Notes: generated by a model not told the origin, from the sequence alone. Shown: positions 35,706 to 46,336, counted from the first letter of the stretch. The stretch: DNA of 64,000 nucleotides from Algoriphagus lutimaris (GCF_017051705.1 NZ_JAFIDJ010000001.1:1393786-1457785), one strand, 5' to 3'. Numbers and translations are program-made.

Positions 35706-38700
35706 TTACATGTTTCTTCTATATTGCCCCCCTACTTCATACAAAGCATGGGTTATTTGACCTAGCGAACAATATTTGACCGCTTCCATCAATTCTGCAA
35801 AAATATTCTCATTTTTCACAGCCACCTTTTTTAACGATTGAAGATGCTCTTCAACAAGTTTCGGGTGAGATTGATTCAAATTTTTCAATGTTGTAATCTG
35901 TGATTCTTTTTCCTCTTTTGTGGCTCGAATCACCTCCCCAGGAGTAACTGTTGGAGAACCTTCTGATGACAAGAAGGTATTTACACCAATGATTGGGTAT
36001 TCACCTGTATGTTTCAACATTTCATAATGAAGACTTTCTTCCTGAATCTTACCCCGTTGATACATAGTTTCCATAGCTCCCAATACCCCACCACGCTCGG
36101 TAATTCTGTCAAATTCAAGATAAATCGCCTCTTCCACCAAGTCTGTTAATTCCTCAATGATAAAAGCTCCCTGCAATGGATTTTCATTTTTGGCCAACCC
36201 GAGTTCTTTATTGATAATCAACTGGATCGCCATTGCTCTTCTTACAGAGGCTTCTGTAGGAGTAGTAATTGCCTCATCATAGGCATTGGTATGCAAGGAA
36301 TTACAATTATCATATATCGCGTATAAAGCTTGAAGGGTAGTACGGATATCATTAAAGTCAATTTCTTGAGCATGCAAAGACCTACCTGAGGTTTGTATAT
36401 GGTATTTAAGCATTTGAGAACGCTCATTTGCCCCATATTTCAATTTCATTGCCTTTGCCCACACTCTTCGAGCCACTCTTCCTATGACTGCATATTCTGG
36501 ATCAATACCATTGGAAAAGAAGAAGGATAAATTGGGCGCAAATTTATTGATATCCATCCCCCTACTTACATAATATTCTACATAAGTAAATCCATTGGAT
36601 AGGGTCAGGGCTAATTGGGTGATGGGGTTAGCCCCTGCCTCGGCAATATGGTACCCTGAGATAGAAACTGAATAGAAATTTCGGATACTATTTTCAATAA
36701 AATACTGCTGCACATCACCCATCAACCTAAGTGAGAACTCTGTAGAGAATATACAGGTGTTTTGAGCTTGATCTTCTTTCAGAATATCTGCCTGTACAGT
36801 ACCTCTAACTCTAGCTACAGTATCGGCTTTGATCTTATTATACACCTCTTGTGGAAGTACCTGATCACCAGTTACTCCCAAAAGCATCAAACCTAGGCCA
36901 TCGTTTCCTTCGGGAATTGTACCGTTGTAGGAAGGTCTCACTAAACCTTTTTTCTGGTAGATTTCCTCAATCTTTTGATTTACATCCTTCTCTAGACCAT
37001 TTTCTTTGATATATACCTCACATTGTTGATCGATCGCGGCATTCATGAAAAAGGCAGTCATGGTAGCTGCAGGTCCATTAATGGTCATAGAAACCGATGT
37101 CATCGGGTCTACCAAATTGAATCCAGAGTAGAGTTTCTTAGCATCGTCCAGACAACATACATTTACTCCGGAATTACCAATTTTTCCATAGATATCCGGT
37201 CTATAATCAGGATCTTCTCCATATAAGGTTACCGAATCAAAAGCAGTTGAAAGCCTCTTGGCAGGCATATCCTTTGACACATAGTGAAACCTTTTATTGG
37301 TTCTTTCAGGGCTTCCCTCTCCAGCAAACATTCTGGTGGGGTCCTCTCCTTCTCGTTTGAATGGAAATACTCCGGCAGTGTAAGGGAATTTACCCGGTAC
37401 ATTTTCACGTAATCCCCACTTCAATAAATCTCCCCAAGCCTCATACTTTGGAAGTGAAATTTTAGGAATCTTAGATTCTGAAAGTGAAGTATAAAAAGTC
37501 TTCACTTTAATTTCTTTATCTCTGACTTTAAATACATAAAAGTCTTCTCCATACCTCGCTGCTTCCTGAGGCCATTCTTCTATCCACTTTTTGTTTTTGG
37601 GATCAAGGTTCAATTCAACCTGAGCATACACTTCTTCAAGTTCCTTCAACAAACGATCCTGATCAGCTACCTGAAGGGATTCAATTGCCTCCATGGATTT
37701 TTTGATACTAAAAAGTTGTTGAGCAATCTCTTTTTGCTCTTCTACCCATGAATCATAGTTTCTATTTGTTTCTGATATTTCTGATAAGTAGCGAGTTCTT
37801 GCCGGTGGAATGATATAGATTTTTTCGGAGGTTCCTGCTGATAATTCAAAATTGCTGTCCCAACCGGGATGATCTTCATTAATCTTGGAGATCAATGCTT
37901 TGTACAACTGATTCATACCTGGATCATTAAATTGGGATGCAATTGTTCCAAAAACAGGGATCTCTTCATCCTGGATATCCCAGAGATTATGATTTCTTTT
38001 GAATTGTTTTTTTACATCCCGGATTGCATCCAAAGCACCTCTCTTATCAAATTTGTTCAATGCAATCACATCCGCAAAATCCAGCATATCAATTTTTTCC
38101 AATTGGGATGCTGCTCCATATTCAGGAGTCATCACATACAGAGATAAGTCCGAATGCTCAATAATCTCGGTATCCGATTGTCCAATTCCTGAAGTTTCCA
38201 GAATCACCAAATCAAACCCTGCTGCCTTAACGGTGTCGACCGCATCCTGAACATATTTAGATAGGGCAAGATTTGATTGTCTAGTAGCCAGTGAGCGCAT
38301 ATACACTCTTGGGTGATGAATGGCATTCATACGAATCCTGTCTCCCAATAAGGCTCCACCCGTTTTTCTTTTGGAAGGATCTACCGAAATTATAGCCAAA
38401 GTTTTACCTTCAAAATCGATCAAAAACCTTCTCACTAATTCATCTACTAGAGAAGACTTACCTGCTCCACCAGTTCCTGTAATTCCCAAAACAGGAGTCT
38501 TGGAATTTTTACTTTCAAGTCTAACCTGATTCAATAAAGACTGAGACTTTGCAGGAAAATTTTCAAAAGCAGAAATAGCCCTTCCTACGAAAGCTTTATT
38601 CGTTTTGTTCAACTCAAAACCTTCTTGGAATGTATCCCCAATTGGAAAATCTGACTTTTCTACTAGATCATTAATCATTCCTTGTAAACCCATGGCTCGG

Positions 38701-39083
38701 CCGTCGTCTGGCGCATAAATTCGGGCAATCCCATAGCCATGAAGTTCTTGAATTTCTTCTTGAAGGATTGTTCCCCCTCCTCCTCCAAATATCTTAATAT
38801 GACCAGCACCTTTTTCCTGAAGTAAATCATACATGTATTTAAAAAATTCCACATGCCCTCCTTGATAAGAAGTGATAGCAATTGCCTGCACATCTTCCTG
38901 AATGGCACAATCCACAATCTCCTGAACCGACCTATTATGTCCTAAATGAATCACTTCACATCCAGTAGATTGAATGATTCTCCTCATAATGTTTATTGCA
39001 GCATCATGACCATCAAACAAAGATGCGGCAGTAACTATTCGAATATGATTTTTGGGTTTATAAATCTCGGTGGATCCAGTCAT
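35706..39083 (-). CDS. icmF: Fused isobutyryl-CoA mutase with its G-protein chaperone
   Basis: A single 1125-residue polypeptide combines all parts of an adenosylcobalamin-dependent mutase. The B12-binding domain is N-terminal ([12 protein letters not shown] at about 22-33 with the base-displacing His 26; [11 protein letters not shown]). A MeaB-like GTPase follows, with P-loop [16 protein letters not shown] near 200-215 and NKFD for guanine specificity (NKFDKRG). The substrate-binding TIM barrel comes last (about 550-1100, with [15 protein letters not shown] and [20 protein letters not shown]). IcmF interconverts isobutyryl- and n-butyryl-CoA, and some variants use pivalyl-CoA. The complete chaperone motif set suggests an active enzyme. 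A CoA-transferase gene diverges from its start. Confidence 0.93.
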   Translation of the reverse strand: MTGSTEIYKPKNHIRIVTAASLFDGHDAAINIMRRIIQSTGCEVIHLGHNRSVQEIVDCAIQEDVQAIAITSYQGGHVEFFKYMYDLLQEKGAGHIKIFGGGGGTILQEEIQELHGYGIARIYAPDDGRAMGLQGMINDLVEKSDFPIGDTFQEGFELNKTNKAFVGRAISAFENFPAKSQSLLNQVRLESKNSKTPVLGITGTGGAGKSSLVDELVRRFLIDFEGKTLAIISVDPSKRKTGGALLGDRIRMNAIHHPRVYMRSLATRQSNLALSKYVQDAVDTVKAAGFDLVILETSGIGQSDTEIIEHSDLSLYVMTPEYGAASQLEKIDMLDFADVIALNKFDKRGALDAIRDVKKQFKRNHNLWDIQDEEIPVFGTIASQFNDPGMNQLYKALISKINEDHPGWDSNFELSAGTSEKIYIIPPARTRYLSEISETNRNYDSWVEEQKEIAQQLFSIKKSMEAIESLQVADQDRLLKELEEVYAQVELNLDPKNKKWIEEWPQEAARYGEDFYVFKVRDKEIKVKTFYTSLSESKIPKISLPKYEAWGDLLKWGLRENVPGKFPYTAGVFPFKREGEDPTRMFAGEGSPERTNKRFHYVSKDMPAKRLSTAFDSVTLYGEDPDYRPDIYGKIGNSGVNVCCLDDAKKLYSGFNLVDPMTSVSMTINGPAATMTAFFMNAAIDQQCEVYIKENGLEKDVNQKIEEIYQKKGLVRPSYNGTIPEGNDGLGLMLLGVTGDQVLPQEVYNKIKADTVARVRGTVQADILKEDQAQNTCIFSTEFSLRLMGDVQQYFIENSIRNFYSVSISGYHIAEAGANPITQLALTLSNGFTYVEYYVSRGMDINKFAPNLSFFFSNGIDPEYAVIGRVARRVWAKAMKLKYGANERSQMLKYHIQTSGRSLHAQEIDFNDIRTTLQALYAIYDNCNSLHTNAYDEAITTPTEASVRRAMAIQLIINKELGLAKNENPLQGAFIIEELTDLVEEAIYLEFDRITERGGVLGAMETMYQRGKIQEESLHYEMLKHTGEYPIIGVNTFLSSEGSPTVTPGEVIRATKEEKESQITTLKNLNQSHPKLVEEHLQSLKKVAVKNENIFAELMEAVKYCSLGQITHALYEVGGQYRRNM

Positions 39084-39287
39084 AAAATCGGGTTTAATTC
39101 TTATTTTACAAGAGAAAAACGCTATTCATTCAATAAAATAGGGTTTCTTTTTATGCTTGCGAATATACGCAAAAGCCCCAAGATGACCTTCAATTATTGG
39201 ATCATAAACAAAATATTATTTGGTCACCTATGATGAATAATCTCTTGTAGACTGACCTATATCATCTTTTTTGAAAACGTTGAAATC

Positions 39288-39295
39288 TACTTTTG
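39288..39295 (+). promoter_or_regulatory. Candidate -7 element (TACTTTTG)
   Basis: Exact TAnnTTTG match 23 bases before the CoA-transferase ATG. A TTTG at 39270-39273 is only 14 bases away, shorter than the usual spacer, so the -33 assignment is weak. Confidence 0.4.
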
Positions 39296-39317
39296 CCTGA
39301 ACCTAAATCAAGAATTT

Positions 39318-40613
39318 ATGTCTCTTTCCTATATAAGCCCTGAACAGGCGGTAAGCTTAATTGAAAGTCATCAAAGAGTCTTTGTACATGGAAGTGCTGC
39401 TACTCCTACTCGACTATTAAAAGCTTTGGCAGAACGAAAAAATGACTTAAGAAATGTAGAAATCGTTGCCATTACTACACTTGGGGAAATGCCATTGGTT
39501 AAACCTGAATGCCAGAATGCCTTTTACATGAATTCCCTTTTTGTTTCCGAAAATGTAAGGAAGGCTGTCAATTCCGATTATGGAGGATACGTACCAATTT
39601 TTTTAAGCGAAATTGGACACCTCTTCAGAAATAAAATACTAGGCATTGATGTAGCATTAATTCAAGTATCTGAACCTGATGCCCATGGATTTTGCACCCT
39701 AGGCACTTCAGTGGATATTGCAAAACCAGCCGTCGAAACTGCAAGAATCATTATTGCCCAAGTCAATAAAAAAATGCCAAGAACTCATGGAGATGGGCAT
39801 ATTCATATCTCAAAATTCTCAGCAGCCATTCATGTAGACGATGATTTGCCAGAAATCAATTATGCAAAAAAAATCACGGAACGGGAAATTCAGATTGGGC
39901 AACACATTTCTTCTCTAATTGAAGATCGATCCACCCTTCAAATGGGGATAGGTGCGATTCCTGATGCCGTGTTGAATTCGTTACATCACCATAAGGATTT
40001 AGGAGTTCATACGGAAATGTTTTCTAATGGAATCTTGGAATTGATGAAGTCTGGAGCTGTCACCAATTCATTTAAGAAAAAACATCCTGGAAAAGTAGTT
40101 TCCTCCTTTGCCGCAGGAACCAGAGAGCTATATGATACTGTAAATGACAATCCTGAATTCTCTTTCCATGAAGCAGCCTATGTAAATGATACTGCTGTCA
40201 TTCGAAAAAACCCAAAGGTCATATCCATCAATAGTTGTGTTGAATTGGATTTAACTGGACAGGTTTGTGCAGATTCAATAGGAAGTTATCATTATTCAGG
40301 AGTCGGTGGTCAAATGGACTTTATGAGAGGAGCGGCTCTTTCTGTGGGTGGAAAACCTATTATGGCTTTACCTTCAACCACAAAAAAAGGGAATTCCAAA
40401 ATTGTTCCGTTTTTAAAGGAAGGTGCAGGAGTAGTCACTACACGTGCTCACATGCAATACGTGGTCACAGAATTTGGAATTGCCAACCTTTATGGTAAAA
40501 ACCTAAGACAAAGAGCTTATGAGTTAATGCGAATTGCCCACCCTGACCATCAGGAATCATTGGAAAAAGCGATCGTTGAAAGGTTTGGAAGCTATATTTA
40601 CCCTTTCAGGTAA
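39318..40613 (+). CDS. Acetyl-CoA hydrolase/transferase (CoA transferase family I)
   Basis: A 431-residue family I CoA transferase of the Ach1/4-hydroxybutyrate CoA-transferase type. MGIGAIPDAVL, GVHTEMFSNG with the catalytic Glu 233 that forms the CoA thioester, SSFAAGTRELYDT and VVTEFGIANLYGKNLRQRA reproduce the conserved motifs. It exchanges CoA between short carboxylates. It diverges from the isobutyryl-CoA mutase gene across 234 bases, so both may handle short or branched acyl-CoAs; that link is inference. Confidence 0.88.
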   Translation: MSLSYISPEQAVSLIESHQRVFVHGSAATPTRLLKALAERKNDLRNVEIVAITTLGEMPLVKPECQNAFYMNSLFVSENVRKAVNSDYGGYVPIFLSEIGHLFRNKILGIDVALIQVSEPDAHGFCTLGTSVDIAKPAVETARIIIAQVNKKMPRTHGDGHIHISKFSAAIHVDDDLPEINYAKKITEREIQIGQHISSLIEDRSTLQMGIGAIPDAVLNSLHHHKDLGVHTEMFSNGILELMKSGAVTNSFKKKHPGKVVSSFAAGTRELYDTVNDNPEFSFHEAAYVNDTAVIRKNPKVISINSCVELDLTGQVCADSIGSYHYSGVGGQMDFMRGAALSVGGKPIMALPSTTKKGNSKIVPFLKEGAGVVTTRAHMQYVVTEFGIANLYGKNLRQRAYELMRIAHPDHQESLEKAIVERFGSYIYPFR

Positions 40614-40658
40614 CAAGCGGAAAAATTTCATTTTTATTTATTAGTCTTATCGTTAGTT

Positions 40659-40666
40659 TAGCTTTG
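40659..40666 (+). promoter_or_regulatory. Candidate -7 element (TAGCTTTG)
   Basis: Exact TAnnTTTG match 19 bases before the sugar-porter ATG; transcription would begin about 12 bases ahead of the start codon. No distinct -33 TTG. Confidence 0.45.
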
Positions 40667-40684
40667 CGATAACCCAAAATATTC

Positions 40685-42016
40685 ATGTCTTCAAAAAACT
40701 ATGCATTCTTTGTCTCGATTACTGCCGCTTTAGGTGGATTTCTGTTTGGATTTGACACGGCTGTAATTTCCGGTGCCGAGCGAGCGATTCAAGAAACTTG
40801 GAGGTTAAGTGATTGGATGCATGGATTAGCGATTGCTTCCGCCTTATACGGTACAGTAATTGGAGCCTTATTTGGAGGAATTCCGGCAGATAAATTTGGA
40901 CGACAAAAAAGTCTACTTTGGATCGGACTGTTTTACCTGATTTCGGCACTGGGTTCAGGTTTAGCATGGGATGTTACTTCTTTCACCTTTTTCCGGTTTT
41001 TGGGCGGATTGGGAGTTGGAGCTTCATCCGTAGTTGCCCCTATGTATATCTCTGAAATTGCGCCAGCTAAAAATCGTGGACTGTTGGTGGCTCTGTATCA
41101 GTTTAACATTGTCTTTGGAATCGTCATGGCCTATGTCTCCAATTACCTAATCGGTACAGCAGAGCTAGCACAAGATTGGCGATGGATGTTGGGTGCCGAG
41201 GCCATTCCTGCACTACTTTACTCTATTTTGATTTTCAGAATCCCAGAAAGCCCAAGATGGTTAATAGGAAAAAGAAATGATGAAGTTCAAGCCAGAGCTA
41301 TATTGACAAGAACAGACCCTGAAGGAGTGGATGAAGCAATCCGTCTGGCTTTAGAAGAGGAAAAGAAAATCAAACAAAAAGGAAGTTTTTCAGCCATCTT
41401 CAAAAAGCGGTTTTTGCCTACTACACTCATGGCAATTATGATTGCCTTTTTCAACCAGGTGTCTGGTATCAATGCAATCATTTATTTTGCTCCTAGAATA
41501 TTTGAAATGGCTGGGATTTCTACCGAATCTGCCTTAATATCTACTATTGGAATAGGAGTAGTAAATCTATTTGCAACCTTCCTCGGACTATATTTGATAG
41601 ATAGAATAGGAAGAAAAAAATTGATGTACATTGGTTCTATGGGGTATATAGTGTCACTTTCTTTAATGGCATACAATTTCCTAGGTCCCGGGATCCCTAC
41701 ATTCTGGCTACCTATATTCGTATTTGCCTTTATCGCTTCACATGCTGTCGGGCAAGGATCCGTCATTTGGGTATTTATTTCAGAAATGTTCCCCAATGAT
41801 CTTAGAGCTTACGGCCAATCAACTGGCTCATTTACTCATTGGATCTTGGCAGCCATAATTGCCAATGTATTTCCATTTTTTGCAAATCAATTTGGACCTG
41901 GATATATCTTTTCATTCTTTGCTGTGATGATGGTATGGCAACTATTATGGGTAAGATTTAAGATGCCAGAAACAAAAGGAAGGTCATTAGAAGAGATTCA
42001 TCAAAATATTCACTGA
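40685..42016 (+). CDS. MFS sugar porter (GLUT/XylE-like)
   Basis: A 443-residue, 12-helix major-facilitator transporter of the sugar porter subfamily. GGFLFGFDTAVISGAE starts the protein, followed by GGIPADKFGRQK, the loop motif PESPRWLIGK, a second-half DRIGRKK and the end motif PETKGRSLEEI. These are the classical monosaccharide-H+ symporter signatures. A fructokinase starts three bases downstream, so fructose is the likely substrate. Confidence 0.92.
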   Translation: MSSKNYAFFVSITAALGGFLFGFDTAVISGAERAIQETWRLSDWMHGLAIASALYGTVIGALFGGIPADKFGRQKSLLWIGLFYLISALGSGLAWDVTSFTFFRFLGGLGVGASSVVAPMYISEIAPAKNRGLLVALYQFNIVFGIVMAYVSNYLIGTAELAQDWRWMLGAEAIPALLYSILIFRIPESPRWLIGKRNDEVQARAILTRTDPEGVDEAIRLALEEEKKIKQKGSFSAIFKKRFLPTTLMAIMIAFFNQVSGINAIIYFAPRIFEMAGISTESALISTIGIGVVNLFATFLGLYLIDRIGRKKLMYIGSMGYIVSLSLMAYNFLGPGIPTFWLPIFVFAFIASHAVGQGSVIWVFISEMFPNDLRAYGQSTGSFTHWILAAIIANVFPFFANQFGPGYIFSFFAVMMVWQLLWVRFKMPETKGRSLEEIHQNIH

Positions 42017-42019
42017 GGA

Positions 42020-42892
42020 ATGATCAATAAAGTAGTTGTATTTGGAGAAATGCTATGGGATTGCCTTCCCAATGGAGCTGTTCCAGGAGGTGCTCCCATG
42101 AACGTTGCACTTAACCTTCACCAGTTAGGGCTTGATTCAAAGCTGATATCTGCCGTAGGAAAAGATAATGACGGGAAAAAACTACTAGATTTTCTAAATT
42201 CTTTTCAATTCCAGACGAACCTTATTCAACAGCTAGAAGAGTATGGAACGTCCAAAGTCCTTGTGGATGACAGTGATCCTGAAAACATAAAATACGATAT
42301 CATATCGCCTGTTGCCTGGGATTTTATTAAGTGGAATAAAAACATGGACCAATTAGTGGCGGAGTCAGATGCTTTTGTCTTTGGCACCTTAGGGGTAAGA
42401 AATCCTGAAAGTCTCACCACCCTCTTGAAGCTTCTTCATCACGAAACCTTGCGTTTTTTTGACGCCAATTTACGTTCGCCTTATTATGATTTTGAAATAA
42501 TTGAAACGCTACTGGGTTTTGCCGACGTATTAAAAATCAATGAAGATGAGTTGGTGATTTTCGCAGACTTTTTTAATGTTAAACCAACTATTAAGTCGGT
42601 CTGTTACCATTTAGATCAACATTTCCCAATGGATTTAATCTGTGTGACCAAGGGATCAGCAGGTGCTTTAATTTATAAAAAGGGAGAAATTATCGAACAT
42701 CCTGGTTACAAAGTAAAGGTCGCTGATAGTATTGGGGCAGGTGATGCATTTCTAAGTGGGTTTATCAAAGGCTACCTTGAGAATAAACCGCTAAGTGAAA
42801 CACTTGATTTTGCCTGTAAACTGGGGGCTTTTGTGGCTTCCAAAAAGGGAGGAACTCCCAACTACTCCATCTCTGATCTAGAAGCTATGTGA
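42020..42892 (+). CDS. PfkB-family carbohydrate kinase, probably fructokinase
   Basis: A 290-residue ribokinase-fold sugar kinase. It starts with VVVFGEMLWDCLPNGAVPGGAPMNVA, the PfkB N-terminal motif, and has the C-terminal catalytic segment DSIGAGDAFLSGF with Asp 242 as base. The FGEMLWDCLP start is common to fructokinases. It lies directly after the sugar porter and thus traps the imported hexose as a phosphate. A terminator follows. Confidence 0.85.
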   Translation: MINKVVVFGEMLWDCLPNGAVPGGAPMNVALNLHQLGLDSKLISAVGKDNDGKKLLDFLNSFQFQTNLIQQLEEYGTSKVLVDDSDPENIKYDIISPVAWDFIKWNKNMDQLVAESDAFVFGTLGVRNPESLTTLLKLLHHETLRFFDANLRSPYYDFEIIETLLGFADVLKINEDELVIFADFFNVKPTIKSVCYHLDQHFPMDLICVTKGSAGALIYKKGEIIEHPGYKVKVADSIGAGDAFLSGFIKGYLENKPLSETLDFACKLGAFVASKKGGTPNYSISDLEAM

Positions 42893-42915
42893 TCGAAGTT
42901 CTTCACTGCACAAAA

Positions 42916-42940
42916 AAAGCTGACTCTTCCTAGTCAGCTT
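42916..42940. terminator. Terminator between fructokinase and HIT genes
   Basis: A perfect 9-bp stem (42917-42925 with 42932-42940, AAGCTGACT/AGTCAGCTT) and 6-base loop. Seven As flank it on the left, giving T-runs for the minus-strand HIT gene; the plus-strand tail (ATATATTTT) is weaker but serves the fructokinase unit. Confidence 0.82.
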
Positions 42941-42960
42941 ATATATTTTGGAGGTTTAAC

Positions 42961-43353
42961 TTAAAAACCACTTTTGATCACTTCTGCAATTTCTGCCAAT
43001 TCTTCTGGAGTCAATTTCAACTTTGGTCTACCAAAATTAATGTCATCCATACTTCTTAAAGGAACCAAGTGAACATGTACATGAGGCACTTCCAAACCTA
43101 TTACTGCTACCCCTACTCTGGTGCACTTGATGGTTCTATCTATTGCCTTTGCTACTTTTTGCGCAAATACATGCAAGCCTGCCAAAACTTCCGGTTCCAA
43201 ATCAAAAATGTAATCCACTTCTTGTTTTGGGACCACTAGGATATGTCCTTTTACCAAAGGCATGATATCCAGAAAAGCAATGTAATTTTCATCCTCAGCT
43301 ACTATATGAGCGGGAATTTCTCTGTTAATAATCTTGGTGAAAATTGAAGCCAT
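42961..43353 (-). CDS. HIT-family nucleotide hydrolase
   Basis: A 130-residue histidine-triad protein. HVHVHLVPL near residue 95 is the HxHxHxx catalytic triad, preceded by GHILVVPKQEVDYIFD and FTKIINREIPAHIVAEDE. It likely hydrolyses adenosine-5'-phosphoramidates or dinucleotides. It sits downstream of greA on the same strand, but a terminator lies between the two. Confidence 0.93.
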   Translation of the reverse strand: MASIFTKIINREIPAHIVAEDENYIAFLDIMPLVKGHILVVPKQEVDYIFDLEPEVLAGLHVFAQKVAKAIDRTIKCTRVGVAVIGLEVPHVHVHLVPLRSMDDINFGRPKLKLTPEELAEIAEVIKSGF

Positions 43354-43369
43354 AGTGTTGAGAAAAAAA

Positions 43370-43387
43370 ATCCCGGAATACCGGGAT
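43370..43387 (-). terminator. Terminator after greA
   Basis: A 7-bp stem ATCCCGG/CCGGGAT (43370-43376 with 43381-43387) with a 4-base loop; on the minus strand it is followed by eight Ts. It lies just after the greA stop. Confidence 0.85.
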
Positions 43388-43393
43388 CTATAA

Positions 43394-43867
43394 TTAATAA
43401 GAAATATCTAAAATTTCGAATTGGAGTACACCAGCAGGTGCATTGATCTCTGCTACCTCGCCCTTCTTCTTTCCTACCAATCCTTTTCCGAATGGAGAAC
43501 CCAAAGAAATTTTTCCAGCTTTCAAATCAGCCTCTTCTTCAGACACCAACGTGTAAGAAACGGTCATCCCATTTTTTACATTTTTAATTTTTACAGTACT
43601 TAGTATTCCCACTTTGGAAGTATCCATCTGAGAATTATCAAATACGCGTGCATTTCCGACTACTGCTTCCAGTTTAGCGATCTTCAATTCCAAATGACCT
43701 TGAGCATCTTTGGCAGCATCATACTCTGCATTTTCACTCAAATCACCTTTATCCCTTGCTTCAGCAATTTGCTTAGCAATATCGGTACGACCTCTCGTCT
43801 TAAGATCTTGAAGTTCGTCCTTCAATTTCTTCAATCCTTCTTCTGTGTAGTATTGTACTTTTCCCAT
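43394..43867 (-). CDS. greA: Transcription elongation factor GreA
   Basis: A 157-residue GreA. The N-terminal coiled-coil (about 1-75) shows YTEEGLKKLKDELQDLKTR and the acidic loop ARDKGDLSENAEYDAAKDAQ; the C-terminal FKBP-like domain begins near 78 and ends at LQFEILDISY with ISLGSPFGKGLVGKKKGE. It stimulates transcript cleavage by backtracked RNA polymerase. Adjacent HIT and greA genes are common in the phylum. Confidence 0.96.
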   Translation of the reverse strand: MGKVQYYTEEGLKKLKDELQDLKTRGRTDIAKQIAEARDKGDLSENAEYDAAKDAQGHLELKIAKLEAVVGNARVFDNSQMDTSKVGILSTVKIKNVKNGMTVSYTLVSEEEADLKAGKISLGSPFGKGLVGKKKGEVAEINAPAGVLQFEILDISY

Positions 43868-43896
43868 AATTTAACTCAATTAGAAAGGCACCAAAA

Positions 43897-43934
43897 ACAA
43901 AGTAACGGTCGCGTTTGGGTGACCGTTACTTTGT
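43897..43934 (-). terminator. Long inverted repeat, terminator of the ksgA-mgtE-dehydrogenase unit
   Basis: A perfect 14-bp stem ACAAAGTAACGGTC/GACCGTTACTTTGT (43897-43910 with 43921-43934) and 10-base loop. On the minus strand it is followed by GTTTTTGG, suiting a terminator for the 2-hydroxyacid dehydrogenase unit just upstream of greA. Confidence 0.75.
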
Positions 43935-44029
43935 CAGATGTCTTTATTTGATGCTCAAAGATAATAAACCAAATGCTACAAAACAATTACATGCAATGGT
44001 CAAAAATATCTATTAAAGTCTTAAAACGG

Positions 44030-44959
44030 CTATTTAAAAGCTTTTGTTATTTTCTTCACTAAGACTTTATTTATTTTTTTGTACGACTCAAATGTCCAGC
44101 CAGCTACATGCGGACTAAAGAGCACATTTTCCCTTGAAGAGAGCTTTTCAAACTCTTCTTTTTGCTCCACAGTAAACTTTTGGAACTTTTCATTTTCCAA
44201 AACATCCAATACTGCTCCTAATAATATACCGCGATCCAATGCTTCATTCAAGGTTTTGAAACTAATCACTTCACCCCTTGCAGTATTGATCAACCAAAAA
44301 GGATGAGCAAAACTTTCCAACTCTTGAATGGTTAGGAAATTTCTGGTTTCTGGAGTCAAAGGGACATGAATACTTAAGATATCCGCTTCAGCTTTCAGCT
44401 TTTCCCAAATTACTTCTTTCACTTCTCTGGTCCCGAAGTTCAATTTATACTTATCGTAAGCATAGATGTCCACTCCAAAACCTCTGAGTCGTTTAGCGAA
44501 AGATTTTCCCATATTGCCATAACCCATGATCCCCACAGTTTTGCCCATCAACTCATGTCCACGGTTACCTTCACGATCCCAAATACCTTTTCTGACCTCA
44601 GCATCTGACTTTTTAATATGATTAAAAAGCGCCAATAACATGGCCATCGCATGTTCAGCCACTGCATCTCGATTCCCTTTGGCTGCATGAAACAGTTTGA
44701 TTCCTCTGTTTACTAAATAATCCAAATCAATTTGATCAAGCCCAGCGCCGGCTCTTCCAATAAATTTCAAATTGACAGCTTTCTCCAACAGGGGTTGATC
44801 CATCGGAGTTTTGGATCGGATAATCAACCCATCATATGCAGATACTTGATCTAATATTTCTTCTCTGGTAATTTTTGGAGAATAGGTAACCTGATGACCT
44901 TTCTTTTCCAGCATAGAGATGATACTCTTATGCATTTTGTCAATTATCAATATTTTCAT
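44030..44959 (-). CDS. D-2-hydroxyacid dehydrogenase (phosphoglycerate dehydrogenase-like)
   Basis: A 309-residue NAD-dependent dehydrogenase. KTVGIMGYGNMGKSFAKRL is the dinucleotide-binding loop, HVPLTPETRNF and WLINTARGEVI supply the substrate Arg, and FSPHVAGWTFES has the catalytic His. An upstream AGAGLDQIDLDY block is also typical. It lacks the C-terminal ACT domain of SerA, so serine-pathway use is possible but another 2-hydroxyacid is equally likely. It lies 9 bases downstream of mgtE. Confidence 0.85.
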   Translation of the reverse strand: MKILIIDKMHKSIISMLEKKGHQVTYSPKITREEILDQVSAYDGLIIRSKTPMDQPLLEKAVNLKFIGRAGAGLDQIDLDYLVNRGIKLFHAAKGNRDAVAEHAMAMLLALFNHIKKSDAEVRKGIWDREGNRGHELMGKTVGIMGYGNMGKSFAKRLRGFGVDIYAYDKYKLNFGTREVKEVIWEKLKAEADILSIHVPLTPETRNFLTIQELESFAHPFWLINTARGEVISFKTLNEALDRGILLGAVLDVLENEKFQKFTVEQKEEFEKLSSRENVLFSPHVAGWTFESYKKINKVLVKKITKAFK

Positions 44960-44968
44960 GGAATCCTC

Positions 44969-46336
44969 TTAAATATGTAAAAGAGACATGGCCACTAAAA
45001 AATATACGGCAAGTCCCAGTAAATCATTGGCTGTAGTAATAAACGGGCCTGAGGCTAGGGCAGGGTTTATTCCTATTTTATCTAAAAGAATTGGGGTAAT
45101 CGTCCCCATAAAAGATGACAGTAATACCACTGAAAACAAGGCTATGGAAACGACCAAAGCAAAAGAGACTTCACTTTGATAAAATAAGACTACCACTGCA
45201 AAAACAAAGGTGGCCAAAATCAATCCGTTGATGACCGCAACCGAAAGTACCTTAAGAAATCTCTTGGAAAAAGAATCGTCAAATGCAGATTTACTAGCTA
45301 AGGATTGAACTACCAAAGAAGAGGATTGGATCCCTACATTCCCTCCTGTAGCAGTGATCAAAGGAATGAAAAATGCCAACGCAGTCACTTTGCTTAATCC
45401 TTCCTCAAAAAAACCGATAAACCCGGCACCTAAAAGCCCCCCTACAATCCCGATCAACAACCAAGGAAGTCGGGCTTTAGTCAAACGGATCACGCTATCA
45501 TATTCATCTACTGTATCCGAAATACCAGTCATAGCCTGAATATCTTCTTCTGCTTCTTCTCGGATAATATCCAAAATATCATCAAAGGTAATTCGACCCA
45601 CCAGCTTGTTTTTCACGTTTACTACAGGAACAGTTTCCAAATCATACCTACGCATAATTTCCGCTACTTCCTCCTGATCCATGTAAGTGGGTACGGAGAT
45701 CACTTCATCTTCATAAATATCCTCGATTTTGGTTTGCTCAGATGCAAGGACAATTCTCTTTAATGAAACCCTTCCTAGTAGCTGCTGCTTATTATCAACT
45801 ACATAAATGGAGAAGATTTTATCTACATTTTCGGCTTGTCTTCTGATTTCATTGATGGTCTGAACCACATTCCAGTTTTTATTAGCTCGAATGTATTCCT
45901 TCGCCATAATACCACCGGCTGTATCCTCTTCGTAGCGTAATAGCTCCAGAATTTGCTCTGATTTCTGCCGATCTGTAAAATACCCGATGACTTCTTCCCT
46001 CTCCCGAAGAGAAAGCAAGTTTAAAATATCTGCTCCATCATCAGAGTCCATGCATTCAATTAAGCTGGCTATTTCAGGATTTTCCATTTCCTTCAACACC
46101 TTGGTCAAGGTATCTTCATCCAGCTCAATAAGAATATCAGCAGAAAACTGATTATCCAGAAGTCGAAGCACATAGATAGATTCCTCCATGGAGAGCTCGT
46201 CCAAAATGGCAGCCACGTCAGCCACATTTGCTCCTTCTAAAGAATCTTGGATAAAGGCAATATTCTCCTCCTCTATCCCCAGTCTGAGGCTCTCTAAATA
46301 TTCTTTCGAAAGTTCAAATTGCTTAATGATTTCCAC
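44969..46336 (-). CDS. mgtE: Magnesium transporter MgtE
   Basis: A 455-residue MgtE channel. The N-terminal superhelical domain spans about 1-130 (many acidic helices, DILIELDEDTLTKVLKEM), two CBS domains cover about 135-260 (SVPTYMDQEEVAEIMRRYD and NKLVGRITFDDIL), and five C-terminal helices (from about 285) include FFIPLITATGGNVGIQSSS and the pore region with GPFITTANDLLGLAVYF. Cytoplasmic Mg2+ closes the channel. The start overlaps the end of ksgA by 14 bases. Confidence 0.94.
   Translation of the reverse strand: MEIIKQFELSKEYLESLRLGIEEENIAFIQDSLEGANVADVAAILDELSMEESIYVLRLLDNQFSADILIELDEDTLTKVLKEMENPEIASLIECMDSDDGADILNLLSLREREEVIGYFTDRQKSEQILELLRYEEDTAGGIMAKEYIRANKNWNVVQTINEIRRQAENVDKIFSIYVVDNKQQLLGRVSLKRIVLASEQTKIEDIYEDEVISVPTYMDQEEVAEIMRRYDLETVPVVNVKNKLVGRITFDDILDIIREEAEEDIQAMTGISDTVDEYDSVIRLTKARLPWLLIGIVGGLLGAGFIGFFEEGLSKVTALAFFIPLITATGGNVGIQSSSLVVQSLASKSAFDDSFSKRFLKVLSVAVINGLILATFVFAVVVLFYQSEVSFALVVSIALFSVVLLSSFMGTITPILLDKIGINPALASGPFITTANDLLGLAVYFLVAMSLLHI

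Noticed and set aside
36242-38917. Several medium-length frames opposite or inside the IcmF gene
   Set aside because: They lie wholly within a well-conserved coding region, lack recognisable motifs and are shadows of the real frame.
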